Shown: piece by piece, positions 1-5,914 of the stretch | Layout: every line of letters starts with the position of its first letter | How positions within the stretch are numbered: the stretch's first letter is position 1 | NCBI GenBank assembly: GCA_023453335.1 | Contig: JAEXTU010000331.1 | Span: 1 to 5,939 of the forward strand | DNA: 5,939 nt | Direction of reading: 5' to 3' | Source of the DNA: Pseudomonadota bacterium | Lineage (GTDB): Bacteria; Desulfobacterota; Desulfovibrionia; Desulfovibrionales; Desulfovibrionaceae | The notes under the pieces: generated by a model | What the model saw: only the letters and a program-made list of their open reading frames with translations | Databases searched by the model: none | What the model was told of the DNA's origin: nothing | Position numbers and translations under genes: made by a program

Positions 1-986
1 TGGTCCCAGACGGTCCAGCCGGGCTCCAGCCGGCCCAGGTCCAGGGCTGCGGTGTAGAGTTGGTGGGCGGCCGGGGTGTTGGTCTGGAAGAAGGCGTCGG
101 CCGAGATGCGGAAGGTGAAGGGGCCGAGGTTCTCGAAGATGTGGCCGGGGCCGGTGGCGAAACGCTCCACCTCGCCCTGGGCCACGGCCAGGCGGTTGCG
201 CCGGGTGGAGTGGACAAAGCTGGTGAGGGCCGGGAAGGCGGCGTGCAGGTGGTCGGCCAGGGCCTCCACCGCCTCGGCGGCCTGCCGCCAGGGCGCGGTG
301 ATGCAGTGGATGAGGGCCTGGCCGGTGGTCTTGGCCTCGCGGACGATGAGGTGCCGCCAGAGCCCGGAGTCGCGGGCCGGGTCGTAGGCCGGAAAGCCGG
401 TGGTGCGGCAGAAGGCGCGGGCCGCGTTGACCATCTCCGCGCTTTGGGCGGATTGCAGGAAGCAGGTGGCGATGTCCAGCAGGCCGTCGGCCGAGCCGCG
501 GGGGCGCAGGCCCAGGGACAGGCGCTCGCCCGAGCCGCCGCCGAAGGCGAACTCCATCTTGTTGCGGAAGTAGCGGGTTTCCGGGGAGGGGAGGATGGGG
601 AGGACCACGGCCTCGGGGTTGTCTACGCGGCCCAGGCGGGCCAGGGTCTCCTGCACCTGCACCTGTTTCCAGTGCAGCTGCTGGGCGTAGTCCAGGTCCT
701 GGTGGGAGCAGCCGCCGCAGGGGCCGAAGTGGGGGCAGAAGGGCTCTACCGCGTGGGGCGAGGGGGCGAGGACCTGGACGACCTGGGCCTCGGCGTGCCG
801 TTTCTTGGCCGCGGTGATGCGGGCCAGCACGCGGGAGCCGGGCAACCCGGACTCCACGAACACGGCCATGCCCTCGCAGCGGGCCAGGCCGGCCCCGCCC
901 AGGGCCAGCTTGTCCACGTCCAGTTCCACTTCCCGGCCTACGGCCAGGGGCGCGGATTCCTCAGAATGCAGTCGGTTACTTGACAT
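1..986 (-). CDS. rlmD: 23S rRNA (uracil-C5)-methyltransferase, RlmD/RumA type, C-terminus cut by window edge
   Basis: This is the first 328 residues of a SAM-dependent RNA methyltransferase that makes 5-methyluridine in RNA. I translated it by hand from the minus strand and the frame is open to the window edge. Residues ~12-72 look like a TRAM RNA-binding domain (GREVELDVDKLALGG, then VFVESGLPG). The 4Fe-4S ligands are visible: C84, C90 and C93 in CPHFGPCGGC, and C175 in DIATCFLQ, the spacing known from E. coli RlmD. FRNKMEFAFG (140-149) and FFQTN (299-303) are family motifs. The sequence stops at TVWD, just where the SAM-binding DLYCG-type loop should begin, so the catalytic cysteine is outside the window. 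The ATG at 984-986 is preceded by AAAAGGA (991-997), four bases away. It is divergent from the small gene at 1044. Family assignment is firm; which uridine it modifies (RlmD, RlmC or TrmA type) is less so. Confidence 0.9.
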   Translation of the reverse strand, partial: MSSNRLHSEESAPLAVGREVELDVDKLALGGAGLARCEGMAVFVESGLPGSRVLARITAAKKRHAEAQVVQVLAPSPHAVEPFCPHFGPCGGCSHQDLDYAQQLHWKQVQVQETLARLGRVDNPEAVVLPILPSPETRYFRNKMEFAFGGGSGERLSLGLRPRGSADGLLDIATCFLQSAQSAEMVNAARAFCRTTGFPAYDPARDSGLWRHLIVREAKTTGQALIHCITAPWRQAAEAVEALADHLHAAFPALTSFVHSTRRNRLAVAQGEVERFATGPGHIFENLGPFTFRISADAFFQTNTPAAHQLYTAALDLGRLEPGWTVWD

Positions 987-1031
987 TTTTTCCTTTTCGG
1001 ACAATCAGTCGGTTTCGAGCCGTACGACAAC

Positions 1032-1037
1032 AGGAGG
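1032..1037 (+). promoter_or_regulatory. Strong ribosome binding site of the 47-residue ORF
   Basis: AGGAGG, a full Shine-Dalgarno match, lies six bases before the ATG at 1044. It is the main reason to believe that this very short frame is translated. Confidence 0.8.
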
Positions 1038-1043
1038 ACGACC

Positions 1044-1187
1044 ATGTTCGCGGAACTCTTCTGGAACGCCATCCACAGCACCCCCCAGGGCTACCTGGGT
1101 GTGTCCCTGATCTACGCCTACATGGCCCTCATCGTGGGCACCGCTTTCTATCGTATCTACCAGAACAGCAAGCATCCCCACCACTAG
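1044..1187 (+). CDS. Small single-span membrane protein of unknown function (47 aa)
   Basis: I do not recognise this protein. It runs from MFAELFWNAI to a tail NSKHPHH. Residues ~18-38 (YLGVSLIYAYMALIVGTAFYR) form one hydrophobic stretch long enough to cross the inner membrane. The charges (E4 before it; R, K and His after it) suggest N-terminus out and C-terminus in; this is an inference from the positive-inside rule. There is no cleavable signal peptide or lipobox. The frame has an ideal ribosome binding site and is followed 25 bases later by a perfect hairpin with a T-tract, so it looks like a complete one-gene transcription unit. The upstream gap to rlmD is only 57 bases. The histidine-rich end could bind metal or be incidental. 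Small proteins of this shape are often subunits or regulators of membrane complexes, but no partner is encoded beside it. Confidence 0.75.
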   Translation: MFAELFWNAIHSTPQGYLGVSLIYAYMALIVGTAFYRIYQNSKHPHH

Positions 1188-1212
1188 GCCGCAGGCCTGG
1201 AACGGTTTTCGC

Positions 1213-1245
1213 GGGGACCTCGGCGCAGGCCGAGGTCCCCTTTTT
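1213..1245 (+). terminator. Intrinsic terminator after the small membrane protein gene
   Basis: A perfect 12-bp stem (1213-1224 with 1229-1240, arm GGGGACCTCGGC) with a four-base GCAG loop is followed directly by TTTTT (1241-1245). It lies 25 bases after the stop of the 47-residue gene and 17 bases beyond the 3' end of the convergent rmlA. On the minus strand no T-run follows, so it is a canonical terminator only for plus-strand transcription, though the hairpin could still shape the rmlA mRNA end. Confidence 0.92.
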
Positions 1246-1262
1246 CGTCCTCGGAACGGCGG

Positions 1263-2144
1263 CTAGCGCCGCTTGCCGGCAGCCTCTTCCACCAGGTCGA
1301 GCAGGTACGCGCCGTAGGTGTTGTTGTAGCGGCCGGCCAGGCGTTCCAGCTGGTTCAGGCCGATGTAGCCCATGCGCCAGGCGATCTCCTCGATGCAGGC
1401 CACGATGAGGCCCTGCCGTTCCTGCACCACCTGCACGAACCCTGCGGCCTTGTGCAGGGACTCGAAGGTGCCGGTGTCCAGCCAGGCCAGGCCGCGGCCG
1501 AAGAATTCGACCTTGAGCTGGCCCTGTTGCAGGTACACGTTGTTGAGGTCGGTGATCTCCAGTTCGCCCCGGGCCGAAGGGGCGAGGTTGGCCGCGATGT
1601 CGCAGACCCGGTTGTCGTAGAAATACAGCCCGGTCACGGCGTAGCGGCTCTTGGGCGCGGCCGGCTTCTCCTCGATGCTGATGACGTTGTGCAGGGCGTC
1701 GAACTCCACCACGCCGTAGCGCTGCGGGTCGCGCACCTTGTACCCGAACACGATGCCGCCGGTGGTGAGCCTGGCACAGGTCTGCAGGAGCACGGACAGG
1801 CCCTGGCCGTAGAAGATGTTGTCGCCGAGCACCAGGCACACCGAGTCGTTGCCGATGAACTGGCGACCGATGAGGAAGGCCTGGGCCAGGCCCTCGGGCT
1901 TTTCCTGCACCGCGTAGGAGAACTTGAGGCCCAGGTCCGAGCCGTCCCCGAAGATGGCGTGGAAGCGGGGGGTGTCCTGGGGCGTGGAGATGATGAGGAT
2001 GTCCCTAATCCCGGCCAGCATGAGCACCGACAGGGAATAGTAGATCATGGGCTTGTCGTAGACCGGCAGGAGCTGCTTGCTCACCGCGAGCGTCAGGGGA
2101 TAGAGCCGGGTCCCCGACCCGCCGGCCAGGATGATGCCCTTCAT
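1263..2144 (-). CDS. rmlA: Glucose-1-phosphate thymidylyltransferase
   Basis: This cytoplasmic enzyme joins glucose-1-phosphate and dTTP to give dTDP-glucose and pyrophosphate, the first step to dTDP-L-rhamnose and related sugars of lipopolysaccharide or other glycans. At 293 residues it has the full family length. Motifs in order: nucleotide-binding GGSGTRLYPLT (8-18) with KQLLPVYDKP (23-32), EKPEGLAQAF (81-90), LGDNIFYG (106-113) carrying the metal-binding Asp108, RYGVVEF (142-148), EEKP (158-161), EITDLN (196-201) and WLDTGT (221-226) with the second metal-site Asp223. The C-terminal helices containing the usual IACIEE-IAWRMGYI type sequence are intact. The ATG has GAGG six bases upstream (2151-2154). 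It stands alone: no rmlB, rmlC or rmlD is adjacent, so partners must lie elsewhere or outside the window. Its 3' end converges on the terminator at 1213-1245. The family is highly certain. Confidence 0.97.
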   Translation of the reverse strand: MKGIILAGGSGTRLYPLTLAVSKQLLPVYDKPMIYYSLSVLMLAGIRDILIISTPQDTPRFHAIFGDGSDLGLKFSYAVQEKPEGLAQAFLIGRQFIGNDSVCLVLGDNIFYGQGLSVLLQTCARLTTGGIVFGYKVRDPQRYGVVEFDALHNVISIEEKPAAPKSRYAVTGLYFYDNRVCDIAANLAPSARGELEITDLNNVYLQQGQLKVEFFGRGLAWLDTGTFESLHKAAGFVQVVQERQGLIVACIEEIAWRMGYIGLNQLERLAGRYNNTYGAYLLDLVEEAAGKRR

Positions 2145-2198
2145 GCGCCGCCTCGTTGACAGGGTTCAGGTTTGTTGGAATCCTGGCGCAACCGCCCG

Positions 2199-2231
2199 GA
2201 TATAGGCCAGATACGGGCCGGATACGGGCCG
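2199..2231. repeat. Three tandem 11-bp units between rmlA and mog
   Basis: Three head-to-tail units: GATATAGGCCA (2199-2209), GATACGGGCCG (2210-2220) and GATACGGGCCG (2221-2231). The last two are identical and the first differs at three positions. The 11-bp period is close to one helical turn, so each copy would face the same side of the DNA. It sits 55-87 bases upstream of the rmlA start. Whether it is a binding array or a replication-slippage product cannot be told from the sequence. Confidence 0.85.
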
Positions 2232-2279
2232 GGTTCAAGCCAGACGCGAAAAGCTACGCCAATTCGTCGGGGAATGAAA

Positions 2280-2296
2280 GGCCCGGTTGCCGGGCC
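2280..2296 (+). other. GC hairpin in the leader region of mog
   Basis: A perfect 7-bp inverted repeat, GGCCCGG-TTG-CCGGGCC, lies 38 bases before the mog start codon. A weaker one follows it (GCCCG 2302-2306 with CGGGC 2312-2316). No T-run follows either, so they are not terminators. If transcription starts upstream they would fold in the 5' leader of the mog mRNA. I do not see the conserved architecture of a molybdenum-cofactor riboswitch. The rest of the 190-base gap 2145-2334 holds the tandem repeat and no convincing promoter. Confidence 0.4.
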
Positions 2297-2334
2297 ATGC
2301 CGCCCGGCGTTCGGGCAAACACAGAGAGGCGACC

Positions 2335-3138
2335 ATGACCCAACCCGTCCTGCTTCTGGCCAATCCCGCGTCCCTGGATATCCCGGCCGGGGCCACTGCC
2401 CTGGTGGTCCCGCCCGGGGCCGAATCCGGTTTCGCCGGCCTGTCCCTGCCCGTGGTCGGCGCGGTGCCCCGGCTGCGCGCCGGGACCCGGCTGGGATTGG
2501 AGCCGGAAAAACCGCTGCTCCAGGTGGTGGGCAGCACCCTGGTCCCGCCTGCGGGCGGGGCGGGGCTCACGGTGCGCGGCCTGGCCCTGCGCGCCGGGTC
2601 GGCGGCCACGCTGCCGGCCAAGGCCGGCCTGGCGGCCTGGCGCACCGGCCTGTCCCTGGCCACCATCGTGCTCTCGGACAAGGGCGCAGCCGGGCTGCGC
2701 GAGGACAAGTGCGCCCCCGTCATCCGGGAGCGCGCGGCCGCGGCCCTGGACATTTCATTTGCCGCGGATTTTCTCATCCCGGACGAGCCGGCCCAGCTTC
2801 GGCATCTTCTGGCCCACCTGGCCCTGGACCAGGGCTTCGACCTCATCCTGACCAGCGGCGGCACCGGCCTGGGGCCGCGGGACACCGCGCCGGAGACCAC
2901 GCTCACCCTCATCGAGAAGCGTCTGCCCGGGTTCGAGCGGGCCATGACCAACCTGAGCCTCGCCAAGACCCCGCACGCGGCCATTTCCCGCGCCGCGGCC
3001 GGGACCATCGGCCTGTCCCTGGTCATCAACATGCCCGGTTCGCCCAAGGCCGTGGCCGAGTGCCTGGACGCGGTGCTCCCGGCCGCGGGCCACGCCATCG
3101 CCAAGCTCCAGGGCGACATGAGCGACTGCGCCCGGTAG
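2335..3138 (+). CDS. mog: Molybdopterin adenylyltransferase (Mog) with N-terminal extension
   Basis: The C-terminal part (~107-262 of 267 residues) is a MogA/MoaB-fold domain that adenylylates molybdopterin with ATP before metal insertion in molybdenum (or tungsten) cofactor synthesis. Diagnostic motifs are VLSDKGAAG (112-120), FLIPDE (146-151), the phosphate-binding TSGGTG (173-178) followed by RDTAPE (182-187), LPGF (197-200) and NMPGSPKAV (232-240). Mog-type proteins are usually under 200 residues, so residues 1-106 are extra; they are rich in Ala, Gly, Leu and Pro with short beta-like stretches such as RAGTRLGLE and LLQVVGSTLV. A degenerate MOSC-like beta domain is possible but unproven. 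I chose the ATG at 2335 because GAGAGG (2324-2329) lies five bases before it; an in-frame ATG at 2287 lacks such a site. No other cofactor gene is adjacent. The toxin-antitoxin promoter starts 16 bases after its stop. Confidence 0.92.
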   Translation: MTQPVLLLANPASLDIPAGATALVVPPGAESGFAGLSLPVVGAVPRLRAGTRLGLEPEKPLLQVVGSTLVPPAGGAGLTVRGLALRAGSAATLPAKAGLAAWRTGLSLATIVLSDKGAAGLREDKCAPVIRERAAAALDISFAADFLIPDEPAQLRHLLAHLALDQGFDLILTSGGTGLGPRDTAPETTLTLIEKRLPGFERAMTNLSLAKTPHAAISRAAAGTIGLSLVINMPGSPKAVAECLDAVLPAAGHAIAKLQGDMSDCAR

Positions 3139-3153
3139 GACGACGGTCGGGCC

Positions 3154-3182
3154 TTGCCAACTGCTCGTAGATGAACTAGACT
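3154..3182 (+). promoter_or_regulatory. Sigma70-type promoter of the toxin-antitoxin module
   Basis: TTGCCA (3154-3159, five of six matches to the -35 consensus), a spacer of exactly 17 bases, and TAGACT (3177-3182, four of six to the -10 consensus). It lies 31-59 bases upstream of the antitoxin ATG, in a local AT-rich patch amid GC-rich DNA. The -10 hexamer is the first six bases of the palindrome described next. Promoter activity is inferred from position and sequence only. Confidence 0.6.
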
Positions 3183-3198
3183 AAATGAACTTAGTCTA
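3177..3198. promoter_or_regulatory. Palindromic operator of the toxin-antitoxin module
   Basis: A perfect inverted repeat, TAGACTAA (3177-3184) and TTAGTCTA (3191-3198), is separated by ATGAAC (3185-3190). The same ATGAAC also stands directly before the left arm (3171-3176), giving two direct copies as well. Phd/YefM antitoxins are known to bind palindromes at their own promoter through the N-terminal domain, and conditional cooperativity with the toxin is common in such systems. The overlap with the -10 box predicts simple steric repression. The right arm ends 14 bases before the antitoxin ATG. Binding by this antitoxin is inferred. Confidence 0.7.
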
Positions 3199-3212
3199 AT
3201 TGCGAGGACACC

Positions 3213-3458
3213 ATGCACACCGTGAACATCCACGAGGCCAAGACGCATCTGTCCAGGTTGGTGGAGCAGGCGGCCAAGGGCGAGCCGTTCGTCATCGCCA
3301 AGGCCGGGCGGCCCCTGGTCAAGGTCACTGCGCTCGGTGCGCCGACGGCCGGGCAGCTGAGGCGGCTGGACTTCCTAGCCGGCCAGATCGCCACACCGGA
3401 GGATTTCGACCGGATGGGGAGCACCGAGATCGAGCAGATGTTCGGCGGCGGCGAATGA
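3213..3458 (+). CDS. Phd/YefM-family antitoxin
   Basis: This is an 81-residue antitoxin, a normal length for the Phd/YefM fold. The N-terminal DNA-binding and dimerising part is clear: VNIHEAKTHLSRLVEQAAKGE (4-24), then PFVIAKAGRPLVKV (25-38). Residues ~50-81 (LDFLAGQ..., then EDFDRM and EIEQMFGGGE) are the acidic, probably flexible tail that in relatives wraps the toxin and blocks its active site. The ATG is preceded by GAGGA (3204-3208), four bases away. The last codons overlap the toxin start (ATGA), so the two are translationally coupled. It is expected to repress its own promoter through the palindrome at 3177-3198. It pairs with a PIN toxin rather than with Doc or YoeB, a known combination for this antitoxin family. 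Confidence 0.92.
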   Translation: MHTVNIHEAKTHLSRLVEQAAKGEPFVIAKAGRPLVKVTALGAPTAGQLRRLDFLAGQIATPEDFDRMGSTEIEQMFGGGE

Positions 3459-3841
3459 AGCTGCTGCTGGACACACACCTGCTGCTCTTCGCGGCTGGAG
3501 ATTCGGCCCGGCTCTCTGCCGAGGCCCGGGCACTCATCGCCGCGCCGGAGAACGAACTGGTCTTCAGCGCGGCCAGCCTGTGGGAAATCGCCATCAAGCA
3601 GGGGTTGGGCCGAGCGGATTTCCGGGTGGATGCCCGGCTCCTGCGCCGGGGCCTCCTGGACAACGGATACAGCGAACTGCCCGTTGCCAGCGAACATGCC
3701 GTGGCCGTGGGCAGCCTGCCGCCCATCCACAAGGACCCCTTTGACCGCATGTTGGTGGCCCAGGCCACGGTGGAGGGGATTCTCCTGCTCACCGGCGACG
3801 AGTTGGTCGCACAGTATCCCGGGCCGATCCGGCTGGTGTAG
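3455..3841 (+). CDS. vapC: PIN-domain ribonuclease toxin, VapC type
   Basis: This 128-residue protein is a single PIN domain, a Mg2+-dependent endoribonuclease fold. In toxins of this family it cleaves RNA (often tRNA or rRNA) and stops growth when the antitoxin is lost. The acidic residues expected for the active site are present: Asp6 in LLLDTHLLLF, Glu44 in ASLWEIAIK, Asp94/Asp97 in HKDPFDRMLVAQA, and Asp116 in LLTGDE. The wording SLWEIAIK and DPFDR is that of the Sll0205-like PIN subgroup. The ATG overlaps the antitoxin stop by four bases; no strong ribosome binding site is seen, consistent with coupling. An upstream in-frame ATG at 3200 would precede the antitoxin and is not credible. 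No active-site residue is missing, so the toxin looks functional. Its RNA target cannot be read from the sequence. Confidence 0.93.
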   Translation: MKLLLDTHLLLFAAGDSARLSAEARALIAAPENELVFSAASLWEIAIKQGLGRADFRVDARLLRRGLLDNGYSELPVASEHAVAVGSLPPIHKDPFDRMLVAQATVEGILLLTGDELVAQYPGPIRLV

Positions 3842-3853
3842 CCCGGTCATGAC

Positions 3854-3886
3854 AAAGGCCCGGAGGCTTGCGCCCCCGGGCCTTTT
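3854..3886. terminator. Intrinsic, probably bidirectional terminator between toxin and acs
   Basis: A 10-bp stem pairs AAAGGCCCGG (3854-3863) with CCGGGCCTTT (3876-3885). After an A-C mismatch it extends by GGC/GCC (3865-3867 with 3872-3874) around a TTGC loop. On the plus strand it ends in TTTT then CATTT, a fair T-tract for the toxin mRNA. On the minus strand it ends in TTTG, a weaker tract for the convergent acs, whose stop codon is 24 bases away. Confidence 0.85.
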
Positions 3887-3909
3887 CATTTCCTGCGTGC
3901 GGCCGTGCC

Positions 3910-5898
3910 CTATTTGGGCATGAGCTGCTGGAAGCCTTCGATGAGGAAGGGGATCACGCCCGGGTCGGCCAGGGTGGAGGTGTCGCCGAAGGCGTCGGTC
4001 TGGCCCGCGGCGATCTTGCGCAGCACCCGGCGCATGATCTTGCCGGAGCGGGTCTTGGGCAGGCCCGAGGCGAACTGGATGGCCTCCGGGGTGGCGATGG
4101 GGCCGATCTCCTTGCGCACGTGGACCTTGAGCTCCTTGCGCAGTTCCTCGGACTCCTCCACGTCGGCCTTCAGCGTCACGTAGGCGAAGATGGCTTCGCC
4201 CTTGATGGCGTGGGGCATGCCCACCACCGCGGCCTCGGCCACGGAGGGGTGGGACACCAGGGCGCTCTCCACCTCGGCGGTGCCCATGCGGTGGCCGGAC
4301 ACGTTGATCACGTCGTCCAGGCGGCCCATGACCCAGAAGTAGCCATCCTGGTCGTAGCGCGCGCCATCGCCGGACTCGTACATGCCCTTGAACCGGTCGA
4401 AGTAGGTGGACTTGAACCGGGCCGGGTCGCCGAACACGCCGCGCAGCATGCCTGGCCAGGGCTTGGTGATGACCAGGTGGCCGCCCTCGTTGAATATGCA
4501 ATCCTCGCACTCGGCGGTGATGATCTTGGGGGCCACGCCGGGCAGGGGCAGGGGGGCCGAGCCGGGCTTGAGGGTGGTGGCGAAGGGCATGGCCGAGATG
4601 AGGATGCCGCCGGTTTCGGTCTGCCACCAGGTGTCCACGATGGGCAGTTTTCCCTTGCCGATGTTGGCGTGGTACCACATCCAGGCCTCGGGGTTGATGG
4701 GCTCGCCCACCGAGCCCAGCACCCGCAGCGACGACAGGTCGTGCTTGCGGGTCCAGTCCTCGCCCTCGCGCATGAGCGAGCGGATGACCGTGGGCGCGGT
4801 ATAGAAGATGTTGGCCTTGAACTTCTCGCAGATCTGCCAGAAGCGGTCCGGGTGCGGGTAGGTGGGCACGCCCTCGAACATAAGGGTGGTGGCGCCCACG
4901 GCCAGCGGGCCGTACACGATGTAGCTGTGGCCCGTGACCCAGCCGATGTCCGCGGTGCACCAGTGGACGTCGTCCTCCTGCAGGTCGAACACGTACTGCA
5001 TGGTGCTGGCCACGTAGGTCAGGTAGCCGCCGGTGGTGTGCACCACGCCCTTGGGCTTGCCGGTGGAGCCCGAGGTGTAGAGGATGAAGAGGATGTCCTC
5101 GGCGTTCATGCGCTCGGGTTCGCAGAAGCCCTGCACGTCCGGGGCGGCCATCTCGTCGTGCCACCAGGAGTCGCGGCCCTCGGCCATGTCCACGGCGTTG
5201 CCGCCGCGTTTGACCACCACGCAGTTCTTCACCGTGGGGCAGTTCTTGAGCGCCTCGTCGGCGTTGGGCTTGAGCGCGATGGTGCGGCCGGCGCGGAGCA
5301 CCGCGTCGGCGGTGACCAGCACCTTGGCCTCGCTGTCCTGGATGCGGTTCTGCAGGCTCATGGCCGAGAACCCGGCGAACACGATGGAGTGCATGGCCCC
5401 GATGCGGGCGCAGGCCAGCATGGCGATGGCCAGCTCCGGGATCATGGGCAGGTACAGGGAGACCTTGTCCCCTCGCCCCACGCCCATCTTCTTGAGCACG
5501 TTGGCGAACTTGTTCACCTCGTCGTGCAGCATCTGGTAGGTGTAGACCTTGACGTCGCCCTCGGGCTCGCCCTGCCAGATGATGGCCGCCTTGTTGCGGC
5601 GGGGGCCGGCCAGGTGCCGGTCCAGGCAGTTGTAGGCAACGTTCAGCTCACCGTCCTGGAACCACTTGATGCTCGGGTTGACGAAGTCATACTCGAGGAT
5701 ATTGGTGGGCTCCTTGAACCAGGTGAGCAACTCCATGGTGCGCTTCTTCCAGAACGCCTCGGGGTCCTTCATGGAGGCCTCGTACAGGGCCTTGTACTCC
5801 TCCATGCTTTTCACGTGGGCGCGGGCCTTCCCCTCGGCCGGGGGGGCGAAGAGCCGCTGTTCGGTCATCATGCTCTCGATCTTCTTGTCTGCGCTCAT
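3910..5898 (-). CDS. acs: Acetyl-CoA synthetase (AMP-forming)
   Basis: This 662-residue cytoplasmic enzyme turns acetate, ATP and CoA into acetyl-CoA, AMP and pyrophosphate through acetyl-AMP, allowing acetate uptake. The length is normal. Motifs of the adenylate-forming family: YTSGSTGKPKG (274-284), ADIGWVTGHSY (316-326) with Trp320, GSVGEP (395-400), WWQTETG (424-430), YESGDGA (507-513) and the hinge GRLDDVINVSGHRMGT (525-540) with Asp528. The catalytic, acetylation-prone Lys620 lies in PKTRSGKIMRR (614-624). Positions run 11 higher than in Salmonella Acs, so Trp425 matches the Trp414 that limits the pocket to acetate; this supports acetate over longer acids. The SGK motif is intact, so control by reversible lysine acetylation is possible, but no acetyltransferase is encoded here. 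The start is set by GAGGAG ten bases upstream; Met10 or Met11 are less likely alternatives. It stands alone on the minus strand, with its promoter probably beyond the window. Confidence 0.97.
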   Translation of the reverse strand: MSADKKIESMMTEQRLFAPPAEGKARAHVKSMEEYKALYEASMKDPEAFWKKRTMELLTWFKEPTNILEYDFVNPSIKWFQDGELNVAYNCLDRHLAGPRRNKAAIIWQGEPEGDVKVYTYQMLHDEVNKFANVLKKMGVGRGDKVSLYLPMIPELAIAMLACARIGAMHSIVFAGFSAMSLQNRIQDSEAKVLVTADAVLRAGRTIALKPNADEALKNCPTVKNCVVVKRGGNAVDMAEGRDSWWHDEMAAPDVQGFCEPERMNAEDILFILYTSGSTGKPKGVVHTTGGYLTYVASTMQYVFDLQEDDVHWCTADIGWVTGHSYIVYGPLAVGATTLMFEGVPTYPHPDRFWQICEKFKANIFYTAPTVIRSLMREGEDWTRKHDLSSLRVLGSVGEPINPEAWMWYHANIGKGKLPIVDTWWQTETGGILISAMPFATTLKPGSAPLPLPGVAPKIITAECEDCIFNEGGHLVITKPWPGMLRGVFGDPARFKSTYFDRFKGMYESGDGARYDQDGYFWVMGRLDDVINVSGHRMGTAEVESALVSHPSVAEAAVVGMPHAIKGEAIFAYVTLKADVEESEELRKELKVHVRKEIGPIATPEAIQFASGLPKTRSGKIMRRVLRKIAAGQTDAFGDTSTLADPGVIPFLIEGFQQLMPK

Positions 5899-5908
5899 GG
5901 GCTGTGCT

Positions 5909-5914
5909 CTCCTC
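5909..5914 (-). promoter_or_regulatory. Ribosome binding site of acs
   Basis: On the minus strand GAGGAG (extending to GAGGAGAG, 5907-5914) stands ten bases before the ATG at 5896-5898. The spacing is a little long, but the match is good and no equal site precedes Met10 or Met11. Confidence 0.65.

Noticed and set aside
60..983. Long plus-strand open frame (307 codons) opposite rlmD
   Set aside because: Its translation is a low-complexity Gly/Ala/Val-rich string without domains. It is the antisense shadow of a clear methyltransferase frame in GC-rich DNA.
980..1005. TTGACA (980-985) followed by GACAAT (1000-1005) as a promoter for the 47-residue gene
   Set aside because: The -35 match is perfect, but the spacer is only 14 bases and the -10 match is four of six. 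The TTGACA also overlaps the rlmD start codon. Too weak to call.
1452..2159. Plus-strand open frame of 235 codons opposite rmlA
   Set aside because: It is antisense to a gene with full family motifs, and the product has no recognisable domain or supported start.
2145..2334. Promoters for rmlA and mog in the divergent gap, including TTGAAC on the minus strand (2233-2238) and a TATATC (2199-2204)
   Set aside because: No -35/-10 pair with 16-18 base spacing and acceptable matches was found on either strand; a sigma54-type GG-N10-GC site also failed on spacing.
2280..2334. Molybdenum cofactor riboswitch before mog
   Set aside because: Only two short simple hairpins are seen, and the space is too short for the multi-helix Moco RNA fold.
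3130..3152. GCCCG/CGGGC hairpin at the mog stop codon as a terminator
   Set aside because: The stem is only five base pairs with a 13-base loop and no T-run, so read-through from mog into the toxin-antitoxin module cannot be excluded.
2235..3248. Minus-strand open frame of 337 codons covering mog and the start of the antitoxin
   Set aside because: It would overlap two well-supported genes and the toxin-antitoxin promoter. The Arg/Ser/Ala-rich product looks like a GC shadow.
3191..5164. Minus-strand open frame of 657 codons across acs and the toxin-antitoxin pair
   Set aside because: It is an out-of-frame reading of acs continuing antisense through the module; the Arg/Gly/His-rich translation has no domain.
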